NCBI GenBank assembly: GCA_902621205.1
Contig: CACNLH010000005.1
Span: 42,872 to 106,871 of the forward strand
Source: an uncultured Alphaproteobacteria bacterium
Lineage (GTDB): Bacteria > Pseudomonadota > Alphaproteobacteria > HIMB59
Length of the DNA: 64,000 nucleotides
Reading direction: 5' to 3'
Shown: one piece after another, positions 54,140 through 63,319 of the stretch
Layout: each line of letters begins with the position of its first letter
Numbering within the stretch: position 1 is the first letter of the stretch
Made by a program: the position numbers and the translations under genes
The notes under the pieces: model-generated
What the model saw: only the letters and a program-made list of their open reading frames with translations
Database searches by the model: none
Told to the model about the DNA's origin: nothing

Positions 54140-54466
54140 TTAAACGCTAAATGATGTGCCACAGCCACAAGAATTTTTAGCATTAGGATTTGAAATAGAG
54201 AAACTAGAACCTATCAATTCATCTTTATAATCTAATTCAGACTCGTTTATGAAAGTCATTGAATTCTTATCAATCAAAATTTGTAAATCATTAAAATTAA
54301 ATACATGATCTTTGGTTTCATTAATTACATTTTCACTTTTAAATACGTACTGAAAGCCAGAACACCCACCACCTTTGACCCTGATTCTAAAATATTTCAT
54401 ATTTTGATCTTTTAGAACTTCTTGAATTTTATTTATAGCTTTATCTGTTATATTAATACTTCCCAT
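54140..54466 (-). CDS. erpA: A-type iron-sulfur carrier (ErpA/IscA family)
   Basis: Delivers Fe-S clusters to apoproteins. The three conserved cysteines are Cys35 (GGGCSGFQY) and Cys100/Cys102 (SCGCGTSF) in a 108-residue chain, a normal size. ErpA and IscA cannot be separated by eye; the ErpA name is a preference because it lies outside an isc/suf operon. The ATG (54466) abuts the divergent dgt ATG (54467) with no spacer, so each promoter lies inside the other gene. Confidence 0.9.
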   Translation of the reverse strand: MGSINITDKAINKIQEVLKDQNMKYFRIRVKGGGCSGFQYVFKSENVINETKDHVFNFNDLQILIDKNSMTFINESELDYKDELIGSSFSISNPNAKNSCGCGTSFSV

Positions 54467-55576
54467 ATGTTCAGTAATTTATCAGCTTTACCAGAAAATT
54501 CAAAAGGAAGACTTCACGATGAAATAAATGATCATCGATCACTCTACGAAAGAGATAGAGACAGAATTTATCATTCAACAGCCTTTAGAAAACTAAAAGA
54601 TAAAACACAAGTATTTATGTTTGAAAAAGGTGACTATTATAGAAATAGACTAACACATACTCTTGAGGTGTCTCAGATAGCAAGATCTATAAGTAGAAAA
54701 TTGTCTTTAAATGAAGATCTCACAGAATGTATAGCGCTATCTCATGATTTAGGTCATAGTCCTTTTGGTCATGTGGGCGAAGAAATAATTACTCAAGAAT
54801 TGGATGCAAATTTTAACCATAATTATCAATCTTTTAGACAAATTACATTATTAGAAAAGAGATATATAAATTTTGATGGTTTAAATTTAACTTGGGAAAC
54901 AATAGATGGCTTAATAAAGCATAATGGAAAAATACACGAAACAAATAGAAACTACGACTTATCAAAAAATTTTAAATTTGATTTAAATAAGAATCCCTCA
55001 TTAGAGGCTCAAATCGCATCCTTGTCTGATGATATAGCTTACATTGCTCATGATTTCGATGATGCTTTAAGATCAGGTATTCTGACAATATCAAGTTTAG
55101 CTGAGAATAAAGAACAATTTAATTTTATAGATTTTTCATACATTGCAAACTTAGATAAAAGTATTGCAAGAAATTACTTTTCAAGGTCGATTATGAACTA
55201 CTTAATTTTGGATCTTCTTAACGAGACTGAAAATACCCTTTCTAATAATTCACAAATACGATCAATTGAAGATGTTATACTAAGCACAAATTTTTTGGTT
55301 AAGTTTAGCCCTCCAGTATTAAATAAAGTAAAATTTCTTAAAAATTTTCTATTCGAATTTTTTTACACATCTGATTTTGTATATAAAAATAGAATGCAAG
55401 CTGAAAAAATCTTAGTATCTATAATTAAATTATTAAATAATGATACTTCTATGCTTCCATCCAAATGGAAAGAAAAATTACAATATGATAAAGATAAGCA
55501 ACAAACTATAGTCGATTATGTATGTGGTATGACAGATCAGTATGCTATAAATTTCTATAAAAAATATGTTACATAA
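54467..55576 (+). CDS. dgt: Deoxyguanosinetriphosphate triphosphohydrolase-like protein
   Basis: HD-domain enzyme that removes triphosphate from dNTPs. The text GRLHDEINDHRSLYERDRDRI, here anchored by RDRDRI and HSTAFRKLKDKTQVF, leads into RLTHTLEVSQIARSI and SHDLGHSPFGHVGEE, which carry the HD metal ligands. I start at ATG 54467 (369 residues) because the family N-terminus (LPENSKGR) follows; an upstream TTG at 54422 would read into erpA. Overlaps argS by 11 bp. Confidence 0.92.
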   Translation: MFSNLSALPENSKGRLHDEINDHRSLYERDRDRIYHSTAFRKLKDKTQVFMFEKGDYYRNRLTHTLEVSQIARSISRKLSLNEDLTECIALSHDLGHSPFGHVGEEIITQELDANFNHNYQSFRQITLLEKRYINFDGLNLTWETIDGLIKHNGKIHETNRNYDLSKNFKFDLNKNPSLEAQIASLSDDIAYIAHDFDDALRSGILTISSLAENKEQFNFIDFSYIANLDKSIARNYFSRSIMNYLILDLLNETENTLSNNSQIRSIEDVILSTNFLVKFSPPVLNKVKFLKNFLFEFFYTSDFVYKNRMQAEKILVSIIKLLNNDTSMLPSKWKEKLQYDKDKQQTIVDYVCGMTDQYAINFYKKYVT

Positions 55577-57215
55577 TTTAAAAAAATCTCTTTTCGAAAT
55601 AATAATCAAAATTGATAAGAACGTTAGTATTGATTTTGAAGATGTTGAAGTTGAAACACTTTTTGACAAAAAAGGTGATTATACAACTAATGCTGCTCTA
55701 AAATTTTCAAAATTATTCGGAAAAAATCCAAATCAATTAGCAGATATTATTTTAAATGGCTTTAACTTAAATAATTTTGAAAAAGTAGAAATTGCTGGAC
55801 CTGGTTTTATAAATTTTTTTCTCAAGGATGAGAGTTTTAACCCTAAATTATTCAATAATGAAAAAAAATTAACTGAAAATGAAAAAATAAATATTGAATT
55901 TGTATCTGCTAATCCAACTGGCCCATTACACTTAGCACATGGAAGAGGCGCAGTTGTTGGTGATATTTTATCAAATTTATTTGAGTATTTTGGACATCCA
56001 GTAACTCGTGAATATTATGTAAATAATACAGGTAATCAAATTAATGAATTTCTGTCTTCAATACTTTATTCTATTTCACATACATATAATTTAAATCTTA
56101 ATGAAAAACAATTTTACAAAGGTGAATATATTAATGATATAGCAAAGATTTGTTACGAAAAATTTAAACCACTATTTGATAATAAGTTAAGTTCTGATGA
56201 GAAAAACAACATTGTAAATTATGCTATAGAAAACCTTGTCAACCAGACACTTCAAACACTTGGCACTGCAGGCATAAAATTTGATCAAATATCATACGAA
56301 ACAAACATTATGGATAAGGGCCACCTCCCATTAATTCTTGAAAAATTAAAGCAAAAAGATCTAACATATGAAGGCCAATTAAATGCTCCTAAAGATTTTA
56401 CGGGCACTTTAAAGGATAATCAGCTGACCATATTTAAATCAACTCTTTTTGAAGATGATGAAGATAGAGCATTAACTAAAAATGATGGCACTCCCACTTA
56501 TTTTGCAAATGACATTGCTTATCATGAAGATAAATTTCAAAGAGGATTTAATAAGTTAATAAATATATGGGGTGCAGATCATTTAGGATATCTTAAAAGA
56601 TTGTCATCAGCGATAACTTCTTTACATCCAAAAATAGATTTTTCAGTTGTTTTTTGTCAAATTGTTAATTTAAAACGCAATAATAAAATACAAAAACTCT
56701 CAAAAAGAGAGGGTAACATTTTTGAACTTAAAAATTTAATAGATGAAATAGGAATTGATAATTTTAGATATTTTATGTCTTACAGAAAAAATGATACTCA
56801 CATGGATTTAGACATAGATTTAATTAAGAGAGAGAATAAGGAAAATCCTATTTATTATATTCAGTATTCTTATGCTAGAACACAATCTATTTTAAATAAA
56901 GTAAATAAAGTTGTTGATACACCCGTTTTAATTACTTCAGAATTAAAAAACTTATATAAAAAAATATTGGAGTGGGATGACGTAGCAAAATCTGCATATT
57001 TAAAAAAAGAAGTTCATTTAATAGCACACTATTTAGAGAACTTGTCTTCATATTTCCATACATTATGGTCCTCCTCAAAAAATAAACCATCAGTAAAATT
57101 TTTAGATAATGAGAATAATATTTCTTCTAATATAATTAAGTTATTACATAATTACCAAAATGTCTTAGACGAAGGATTAAAAATTTTAGGTATAAAGCCT
57201 AAATTAAAGATGTGA
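55566..57215 (+). CDS. argS: Arginyl-tRNA synthetase
   Basis: Class I synthetase that needs tRNA for activation. An N-terminal tRNA-recognition domain (about 1-110) precedes ANPTGPLHLAHGRGAVVGD (HIGH, about 117-135); the KMSKS counterpart is KLSKREGN near 378, and the DALR anticodon domain (about 430-549) begins YIQYSYARTQSIL. 549 residues. It overlaps the dgt gene at the start and the following small gene at its stop (GTGA). Confidence 0.97.
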   Translation: MLHNLKKSLFEIIIKIDKNVSIDFEDVEVETLFDKKGDYTTNAALKFSKLFGKNPNQLADIILNGFNLNNFEKVEIAGPGFINFFLKDESFNPKLFNNEKKLTENEKINIEFVSANPTGPLHLAHGRGAVVGDILSNLFEYFGHPVTREYYVNNTGNQINEFLSSILYSISHTYNLNLNEKQFYKGEYINDIAKICYEKFKPLFDNKLSSDEKNNIVNYAIENLVNQTLQTLGTAGIKFDQISYETNIMDKGHLPLILEKLKQKDLTYEGQLNAPKDFTGTLKDNQLTIFKSTLFEDDEDRALTKNDGTPTYFANDIAYHEDKFQRGFNKLINIWGADHLGYLKRLSSAITSLHPKIDFSVVFCQIVNLKRNNKIQKLSKREGNIFELKNLIDEIGIDNFRYFMSYRKNDTHMDLDIDLIKRENKENPIYYIQYSYARTQSILNKVNKVVDTPVLITSELKNLYKKILEWDDVAKSAYLKKEVHLIAHYLENLSSYFHTLWSSSKNKPSVKFLDNENNISSNIIKLLHNYQNVLDEGLKILGIKPKLKM

Positions 57216-57358
57216 AAAATCTAAAAATAGTAATAATAATTTTTTTTCTAATACTGACTTTATTACTTTCCTATCTGTTCTTTGATAATTACTTGAAGTA
57301 TATTTTTTTTGATAATTTTATAACTATTACTGCTGATGAATTTGATTTTATAAAATGA
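57212..57358 (+). CDS. 48-residue membrane-anchored stub at the SPOR-gene position
   Basis: GTG at 57212 overlaps the argS TGA, and the frame runs 48 codons to a TGA that overlaps the nagZ ATG (57355). The product starts with two lysines and a run of Ile/Leu/Phe (about 5-24), a signal anchor, then a short polar tail. In many Alphaproteobacteria a SPOR-domain protein lies exactly between argS and nagZ. This looks like its anchor with the SPOR domain lost. Coupling at both ends suggests it is still translated. Confidence 0.62.
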   Translation: MKNLKIVIIIFFLILTLLLSYLFFDNYLKYIFFDNFITITADEFDFIK

Positions 57359-58371
57359 ACTTTCCAATAATTATATCCATAAAAAGTATTTCTTTATCTA
57401 AACAAGAAAAAAATTTTATTTCTAAGATTAAACCTTTTGGGGTAATAATTTTTTCAAAAAATATTAGTAATATTTCTCAAATTTCAAAGTTAAATCAATC
57501 AATTAAATCGTTAAGTGAAAATACATTAATATTTATTGATCAAGAGGGAGGAATTGTAAATAGATTTAAAAAATTCAAAGAATTTAATTTTTTAGATAAT
57601 TTTGAGTTATATAAGATTTATTTAAGATACCCCTCTTTATCCAAACAGTTAGTTTTTTTAAAATCTTTCATAACTTCGTATTATTTAAAAAAACTAAATT
57701 TTGATGTTAACACTGTTCCAGTTCTAGATTTACCAATTAAAAATACAATCTTAATGATTAAAAAAAGAACTTTTGGACCCAATATTAATATCAATATAAT
57801 TTTGCAGAAAATATTGCTAGATAACTTGAGTTACTTTGGACTAATACCAATAATGAAACATATCCCAGGACATGGTGTAACAAATAAAGACTCTCATTTA
57901 ACTTTGCCAATAACAAAATTAAGTAAATCTTCTCTCCTAGACCACATAAAAATATTTAAATATTTTAATAAAATACCTTTTGCAATGACTGCACATATTA
58001 AATATTTATCCTGGGATAAAAATAATATTGCTACTTTTTCTAAATATATAATTGATAACATTATTAGAAAAAAAATTGGGTTCAAAGGTTTACTAATATC
58101 TGATGATCTGGAAATGAAAGCTAATATTTATAATATTAAGGAAGCTACTCAGTTAGCTAACTTTTCTAAATTAGATGTTATTTTAGATTGTAGCTCTGAC
58201 TTGGATAAATATCGTGAAATTATAAATTCGTTTAATTTTTCGAAAAATTACGTTAATGTTTTTAAATCCAATAAACTTCATCAATATAAGAAAAAATTAG
58301 ACTTTAAATCTATTAATATTAATCACTATCATGAATTGTATAATCAATTGTTAAAAAATAATGGATTCTAA
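57355..58371 (+). CDS. nagZ: Beta-N-acetylhexosaminidase NagZ-like (GH3)
   Basis: Removes GlcNAc from anhydromuropeptides during wall recycling. The GH3 signature is MKHIPGHGVTNKDSHLTLP near 165-184 with the catalytic His-Asp pair, IDQEGGIVNRF near 62, FGPNININI, and the nucleophile region LLISDDLEMKA near 245. 338 residues. It is less conserved than usual at FPGHG (IPGHG here). It overlaps scpA by 11 bp within the argS-scpAB group. Confidence 0.92.
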   Translation: MNFPIIISIKSISLSKQEKNFISKIKPFGVIIFSKNISNISQISKLNQSIKSLSENTLIFIDQEGGIVNRFKKFKEFNFLDNFELYKIYLRYPSLSKQLVFLKSFITSYYLKKLNFDVNTVPVLDLPIKNTILMIKKRTFGPNININIILQKILLDNLSYFGLIPIMKHIPGHGVTNKDSHLTLPITKLSKSSLLDHIKIFKYFNKIPFAMTAHIKYLSWDKNNIATFSKYIIDNIIRKKIGFKGLLISDDLEMKANIYNIKEATQLANFSKLDVILDCSSDLDKYREIINSFNFSKNYVNVFKSNKLHQYKKKLDFKSININHYHELYNQLLKNNGF

Positions 58372-59095
58372 TCTAAATATAGATATTAAAGACTACAATG
58401 GACCTTTAGACGTTCTTTTAGAACTTGTTCATAAGAATAAATTTGATTTAAAAAACTTGCCAATACTTAGTCTTTGTAACCAATATATTGCTTTTATTGT
58501 AGATTTAAAAAAGGTTAGCATAGAGATAGCATCAGAATATTTACTAATGGCTGCTATTATGGTCTTTTTAAAATCTAAATACCTTGTAAATAAAGACAAA
58601 GAAGAGGATGTTAAAAAAGTAACAAGATTTCTTACAAATCGATTAACGATACTAGAGCTTGTGAATAAAAATAGTATTAAGTTATTCGAGCTTCCTAAAT
58701 TCAAACAAGAATTTTTTCCAAATACACAAAAACATAAATTAAAAATTGAAAAAAACTTTGTAATTAAAGACAAGCTCATTGATCTTTTAAAGGCTTATGC
58801 AAATATTCATAAAAGAAATCAGCAATATACTTTAAAGTTTAGCTCTACTAAATTATTTACTATTAAGGATGGTCAAAATGTTATCTCTAAGGAAATTCTA
58901 TCTAACCAAGATTGGTTTACATTAAAGAGCTTACTACCTAATAATTTAAAATCAGATATTTTAAATAAATCATTTTTTTCTAGCACATTTAATGCTAGCC
59001 TTCACATGGCAAAAGAAGATAAAAATGAAGAAAAAAAAATTGTAATTAAGCAATCTTTGCCATTTTCTGATATATATTTAAAAAAAGATGAGTGA
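58361..59095 (+). CDS. scpA: Segregation and condensation protein A
   Basis: Kleisin subunit of the Smc-ScpAB condensin. The N-terminal signature is DYNGPLDVLLELVHKNKFDL (about 9-28) and a short C-terminal winged-helix region closes the 244-residue chain (VISKEILS near 170 to FSDIYLKK). It overlaps nagZ upstream and scpB downstream (8 bp), the standard alphaproteobacterial arrangement. Confidence 0.94.
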   Translation: MDSNLNIDIKDYNGPLDVLLELVHKNKFDLKNLPILSLCNQYIAFIVDLKKVSIEIASEYLLMAAIMVFLKSKYLVNKDKEEDVKKVTRFLTNRLTILELVNKNSIKLFELPKFKQEFFPNTQKHKLKIEKNFVIKDKLIDLLKAYANIHKRNQQYTLKFSSTKLFTIKDGQNVISKEILSNQDWFTLKSLLPNNLKSDILNKSFFSSTFNASLHMAKEDKNEEKKIVIKQSLPFSDIYLKKDE

Positions 59096-59738
59096 AACTT
59101 CACAAAAAATAGAAGCTTTAATATTTGCATCAAGTAAGCCAGTCTCAGAAAATGAAATAAAAAAAAGACTTGATATTCATGAAGACATATCTGAAGTTAT
59201 GTCCAACTTAGAGACTGCTTATCAACATAGAGGTATAAATTTAAAAAAAATATCTAATAAATGGATTTTCTTAACAAATACAGAAGTCAGTGAAATCTTT
59301 CATGAAAAAAAAGAAATACAAAAAAGACTTTCAAAGCAAGCAATAGAGACATTAGCAATAGTTGTTTATCATCAACCTATAACAAAATCAGAAATTGAAA
59401 GTATTAGAGGGGTTGTTATAGGACAAGGAATATTTGATCAATTAATGGAGTTTGGATGGATAGCTCCAGGAGGTCGAAAAGAGGTTCCAGGTAGACCTAT
59501 TCTTTGGGGTACCACTGATGACTTTCTTTTACATTTTGGTTTAGGCACTTTAGATAATCTACCTGGAATAGAGGAAATGAAAAACTCAGGAATATTAGAT
59601 GAAAATTTTGCTTCAATGAATATTCAAGAGGTTTCAGATGATTTAAATAAGGATGAAGCATTTATAGATGATGACGATGAAGCAGAAACTCTAGATGAGT
59701 TCTCAAAAAGCCAATTGACTCAAAATAATGATACTTGA
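59088..59738 (+). CDS. scpB: Segregation and condensation protein B
   Basis: Winged-helix partner of ScpA. EALIFASSKPVSENEIKKRL (about 8-27) opens the first wing, AIETLAIVVYHQPITKSEIESIRGV, anchored by IAIVVYHQPITK-like text near 97, marks the second, and GRPILWGTTDDFLLHFGL follows. After residue 165 comes an acidic tail (DDDDEAE). 216 residues. Overlaps the ABC ATPase gene by 11 bp. Confidence 0.94.
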   Translation: MSETSQKIEALIFASSKPVSENEIKKRLDIHEDISEVMSNLETAYQHRGINLKKISNKWIFLTNTEVSEIFHEKKEIQKRLSKQAIETLAIVVYHQPITKSEIESIRGVVIGQGIFDQLMEFGWIAPGGRKEVPGRPILWGTTDDFLLHFGLGTLDNLPGIEEMKNSGILDENFASMNIQEVSDDLNKDEAFIDDDDEAETLDEFSKSQLTQNNDT

Positions 59739-60774
59739 TGTGAGAGATCTTCACCACTCTTTCGGTGAGGTGAATGCTATAAATAAACTTAGTTTTTCAA
59801 TAGAGCATAATTCGATTGTTTCTATTTTGGGTCCCTCCGGCTGTGGAAAAACTACTTTAATTCGATTAATAGCTGGTTTAGAAGAAATTCAAAAGGGACA
59901 AATATCTTTTGAGGGTAAATTAGTTGCAAACGAAAAATTTAATACTCCCCCTGAGCAAAGATCAATCTCTTACGTTTTCCAAGACTTTGCATTATTTCCT
60001 CACATGAATGTAAAAGAAAATATTAGTTTTGCAGCAAGCTCTAAAGTGAATAAAAAACAGTTGATTGATCAAGTTATACAATTAGCAAAAGTTGAAAATT
60101 TTCTTAATAAATTTCCGCATGCTCTTAGTGGAGGAGAGCAGCAAAGAGTAGCATTAGCAAGGTCAATAGCTGTTCAACCACGACTATTACTTTTAGATGA
60201 ACCTTTTTCTGACTTAGATACTAATTTAAAAAAGGAAATTATTGATGACACACTTCACTTAATAAATAGCTTAGACTCCTCTGCTATTGTTGTAACACAC
60301 AATGCCGAAGAAGCCATGTTTCTCAGTGATGTTATTGTTGTAATGGAAAATGGAAGAATAGTTCAGATAGGAAAACCTCGTGAAATCTACTTTAATCCCT
60401 CTAATGTTTATGTTGCCTCTTTGTTTGGAGAGGTTAATATTTTTCAGACGAAAGTTTTAAATAATAAATGCGAAACGCCTTTAGGCTTACTAGTTACAAA
60501 AAACTTTAAAGATAACCAACAAGTTAATGTAGTAGTAAGACCTGAGGCTATTAAATTGAATGTTGAAAAATCTCCTTTGACAAGTCCTAACTCTGGAGTT
60601 GTAGTTGACTCTAAATTTTTAGGAAATAGTGCTATAATTCACATGACAGTTAATGATAGAAATAATAATAAACATCACATTCATAGCAAATTGATTGGAG
60701 AATTTTTGCCTGCTCCTGCAAGTTCAGTTTCTTTTTCTTTAGATCTAAACCACGTATTCATTTTCCCTAGATAA
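59728..60774 (+). CDS. ABC transporter ATP-binding protein (FbpC/PotA-like)
   Basis: A 348-residue importer ATPase with Walker A GPSGCGKTT, Q-loop YVFQDFALFPHM, signature LSGGEQQRVALARS, Walker B LLLLDEPFSDLD and H-loop VVTHNAEEAM, then a TOBE-type C-domain (VRPEAIKL near 270). It resembles iron(III) and polyamine systems. No permease or binding protein lies nearby: it sits between scpB and tatA, overlapping scpB, so its partners must be encoded elsewhere. Substrate unknown. Confidence 0.9.
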   Translation: MILDVRDLHHSFGEVNAINKLSFSIEHNSIVSILGPSGCGKTTLIRLIAGLEEIQKGQISFEGKLVANEKFNTPPEQRSISYVFQDFALFPHMNVKENISFAASSKVNKKQLIDQVIQLAKVENFLNKFPHALSGGEQQRVALARSIAVQPRLLLLDEPFSDLDTNLKKEIIDDTLHLINSLDSSAIVVTHNAEEAMFLSDVIVVMENGRIVQIGKPREIYFNPSNVYVASLFGEVNIFQTKVLNNKCETPLGLLVTKNFKDNQQVNVVVRPEAIKLNVEKSPLTSPNSGVVVDSKFLGNSAIIHMTVNDRNNNKHHIHSKLIGEFLPAPASSVSFSLDLNHVFIFPR

Positions 60775-60802
60775 GATATCAATAATATAGTAAAATTTAT
60801 TC

Positions 60803-60997
60803 ATGGGTGCTTTTAGCATATGGCATTGGATAATTGTTTTAATTATTGTTCTTTTATTGTTTGGTAAAGGAAAAATACCCTCTTTGATGGCAGATATGGC
60901 AAAAGGTATTAAATCATTCAAGAGCAATATGGCCGAGGATGATAAACCAACTAATCCAGATAAAGACGATCAAGACAATCAAAATAAGGACCAGTAA
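60803..60997 (+). CDS. tatA: Sec-independent translocase subunit TatA
   Basis: Forms the pore of the twin-arginine export system for folded proteins. 64 residues: [29 protein letters not shown] membrane helix (about 5-24, hinge FGKGK), an amphipathic helix [12 protein letters not shown] and an acidic tail ([10 protein letters not shown]). It begins 28 bp after the ABC ATPase and its TAATG overlaps tatB. Confidence 0.95.
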   Translation: MGAFSIWHWIIVLIIVLLLFGKGKIPSLMADMAKGIKSFKSNMAEDDKPTNPDKDDQDNQNKDQ

Positions 60998-61299
60998 TGT
61001 TTTCTTTAGGTTGGATGGAGATATCCATCGTCCTAATTATTACAGTAATAGTTGTAGGCCCTAAAGAAATACCAGCTGTTATTAAATTTTTAAAAACTAT
61101 AACTTCAGGTTTGGGAAAACTCTCCAGAGAATTTAAATCAACTGTAAATGAGATATCACATATAGAGGAAGTAAAAGATATCAAAAAGGAAATTTTAGAC
61201 ACTAAAGAGTCAATAGTAAAAGAGGGAAAAGAATTAGACGAATTTATCGAAAAAAGTAATGATCAAATTATGAAAGATGAAAATAATGAGCGAAGCTGA
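60997..61299 (+). CDS. tatB: Sec-independent translocase subunit TatB
   Basis: Partner of TatC in twin-arginine signal recognition. 100 residues: short front FSLGWMEISIV, one membrane helix with VVGPKEIPAVIKFL at its end, then a long charged amphipathic region (about 40-100). The Gly-Pro pair after the helix separates TatB from TatA. Overlaps tatA by one base and tatC by at least 14 bp. Confidence 0.94.
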   Translation: MFSLGWMEISIVLIITVIVVGPKEIPAVIKFLKTITSGLGKLSREFKSTVNEISHIEEVKDIKKEILDTKESIVKEGKELDEFIEKSNDQIMKDENNERS

Positions 61300-62038
61300 T
61301 AGTTCTATGAATTTCTTCGATCATATAAAAGAACTAAGACAAAAACTTTTATATGTCATAATTTTCTTTATTATTACATTTATAGTTTCTTTTTATTTTT
61401 CTCAATCAATATTTGAATTTCTAGCTAAACCTCTCACATCAATTTTGGGAGAGGGTAATGGATTGATTTATACAGCCTTACAAGAGGCTTTTTTAACAAA
61501 TGTTAAAGTAGCTTTTTTTACAGCGGCTTTTATTTCTTTCCCATTTTTATCAATACAGATTTGGTCTTTTGTTTCACCAGGATTGCTTAAAAAAGAAAAA
61601 CAAATTTCATTACCAACTTTAGTAGCTATCCCTTTTTTGTTTGTCCTAGGCGCTGCTGTTGTTTACTATGTTATATCACCAGTTGCATGGAAGTTTTTTT
61701 TAAGTTTTCAAACTTCACAAGCAGACGGTATCAATATTACACTTCAAGCTAAAATGAACGAATATTTGTCCTTGATGATGACATTTATCTTTGCTTTTGG
61801 ATTAGCTTTTCAATTACCTGTTATTTTACTATTACTTGTGAAATTTGGCATTCTTACTATTGCTCAATTAGTCTCATTTAGAAAATATGCAATTGTTTTA
61901 TCGTTTGTATTTGCTGCAATTGTAACACCACCTGATCCATTCTCACAAATTTCTCTAGCGTTACCTGTAATAATTTTGTATGAAATATCTATTCTTGTTT
62001 CTAAATTTATGGCTAAGCGTCATAATAAAAAAAAATGA
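61286..62038 (+). CDS. tatC: Sec-independent translocase subunit TatC
   Basis: Six-span core of the Tat receptor. It has the N-terminal FFDHIKELRQKLL (about 9-21), FPFLSIQIWSFVSPGLLKKEK near 90-110, FAFGLAFQLP and the late SFVFAAIVTPPDPFSQ (about 203-218). I prefer ATG 61286 (250 residues); ATG 61277, nine bases earlier and inside tatB, is equally open. It closes tatABC and is 21 bp before serS. Confidence 0.95.
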   Translation: MSEADSSMNFFDHIKELRQKLLYVIIFFIITFIVSFYFSQSIFEFLAKPLTSILGEGNGLIYTALQEAFLTNVKVAFFTAAFISFPFLSIQIWSFVSPGLLKKEKQISLPTLVAIPFLFVLGAAVVYYVISPVAWKFFLSFQTSQADGINITLQAKMNEYLSLMMTFIFAFGLAFQLPVILLLLVKFGILTIAQLVSFRKYAIVLSFVFAAIVTPPDPFSQISLALPVIILYEISILVSKFMAKRHNKKK

Positions 62039-62059
62039 AAATATTATTAAAAGATTATT

Positions 62060-63319
62060 ATGCACGATATTAATTTTATAAGAGATAATCCAGATTTATT
62101 TGATGAATTATTAAATAAGAGATTTATTGATCCAAAGTCTAATGAAATTATCTTACTTGATAAAAAAAAAAGAGATATTTTAACTAAATCTCAAGAACTA
62201 CGAGCAGAAAGAAAGAATTTATCATCTTCTTTTGCAAATCTTAACGATGGTGATAAAGTCGAATTACAAAAAAAAGTACAATTAATTAAAAATAAGATTG
62301 ATGAACTAGAAAAAGATATTTCAATAATAGATGAGCAATTAAAAAACAATTTATCTAGTTTGCCAAACCTCCCACATAATGATGTACCTGTTGGAAAAGA
62401 CGAAAATTCAAACAAATTGATTAAACAAGTGGGAAAAATTCCCTCTTTTAGTTTTACACCAAAGTCTCATTATGAACTTGGAGAAAACTTGGAAATGATT
62501 GATTTTGAGCAAGCTGGGAAAGTCTCAGGTACTAGGTTTGTGTATTTAAAGAAAAAAATTGCCCAACTAGAGAGAGCTATAGCTAATTTCATGTTGGATA
62601 AACACACAAATGAATTTGGCTATACAGAAATTAATCCTCCTAATTTAGTAAGAGACGCTGCAGCTTATGGTACTGGACAATTGCCAAAATTTTCAGAGGA
62701 TTTATTCAAAACTAACACAAAACATTGGTTAATACCAACAGCAGAGGTCCCTTTGACTAATTTAGTATTAGATACAATCGTATCTGATAAGAATCTGCCC
62801 CTGAGGTACACAGCTTGGACACCATGTTATAGATCTGAAGCTGGAGCAGCAGGAAGAGATACAAGGGGTATGATAAGACAGCATCAATTTTCTAAAGTTG
62901 AATTAGTTAGCATAACTAAAGAGAATGAGTCGGAAAAAGAATTGGAAAGAATGTTAAGTTGTGCAACTTCTATACTAGATGATTTAAAAATTCCTTACCA
63001 AGTTATTTTATTATCTTCTGGTGATATGGGTTTTTCTGCAGAAAAAACTTATGATATTGAAGTGTGGTTACCTGGCGAGGGAAAATATAGAGAAATATCT
63101 TCTTGTAGTAATTGTAATTCTTTTCAAGCTAGGAGAATGAATGCTCGTTATAAAGACTCAGATCAAAATAAATTTGTTCACACTTTAAATGGATCTGGTC
63201 TAGCGGTGGGGAGGACATTAATAGCAATTTTGGAAAACTATCAAAATGAGGATGGTAGTATTAGTATTCCACAGGTCCTGAAACCATACATGGGGAATTT
63301 AGATAAAATCTCTAAATAA
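62060..63319 (+). CDS. serS: Seryl-tRNA synthetase
   Basis: Class II synthetase. A long coiled-coil arm (about 30-105, QELRAERKNLSSSFAN) contacts the tRNA; class II motifs follow: LVRDAAAYGTGQLPKF near 195, TAWTPCYRSEAGAAGRDTRG (motif 2, about 256-275) with HQFSKVELV, and GSGLAVGRTLIAILENYQ (motif 3, near 385). 419 residues. In related genomes it follows tatC just as here. Converges on the DUF815 gene with an 8-bp overlap. Confidence 0.97.
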   Translation: MHDINFIRDNPDLFDELLNKRFIDPKSNEIILLDKKKRDILTKSQELRAERKNLSSSFANLNDGDKVELQKKVQLIKNKIDELEKDISIIDEQLKNNLSSLPNLPHNDVPVGKDENSNKLIKQVGKIPSFSFTPKSHYELGENLEMIDFEQAGKVSGTRFVYLKKKIAQLERAIANFMLDKHTNEFGYTEINPPNLVRDAAAYGTGQLPKFSEDLFKTNTKHWLIPTAEVPLTNLVLDTIVSDKNLPLRYTAWTPCYRSEAGAAGRDTRGMIRQHQFSKVELVSITKENESEKELERMLSCATSILDDLKIPYQVILLSSGDMGFSAEKTYDIEVWLPGEGKYREISSCSNCNSFQARRMNARYKDSDQNKFVHTLNGSGLAVGRTLIAILENYQNEDGSISIPQVLKPYMGNLDKISK

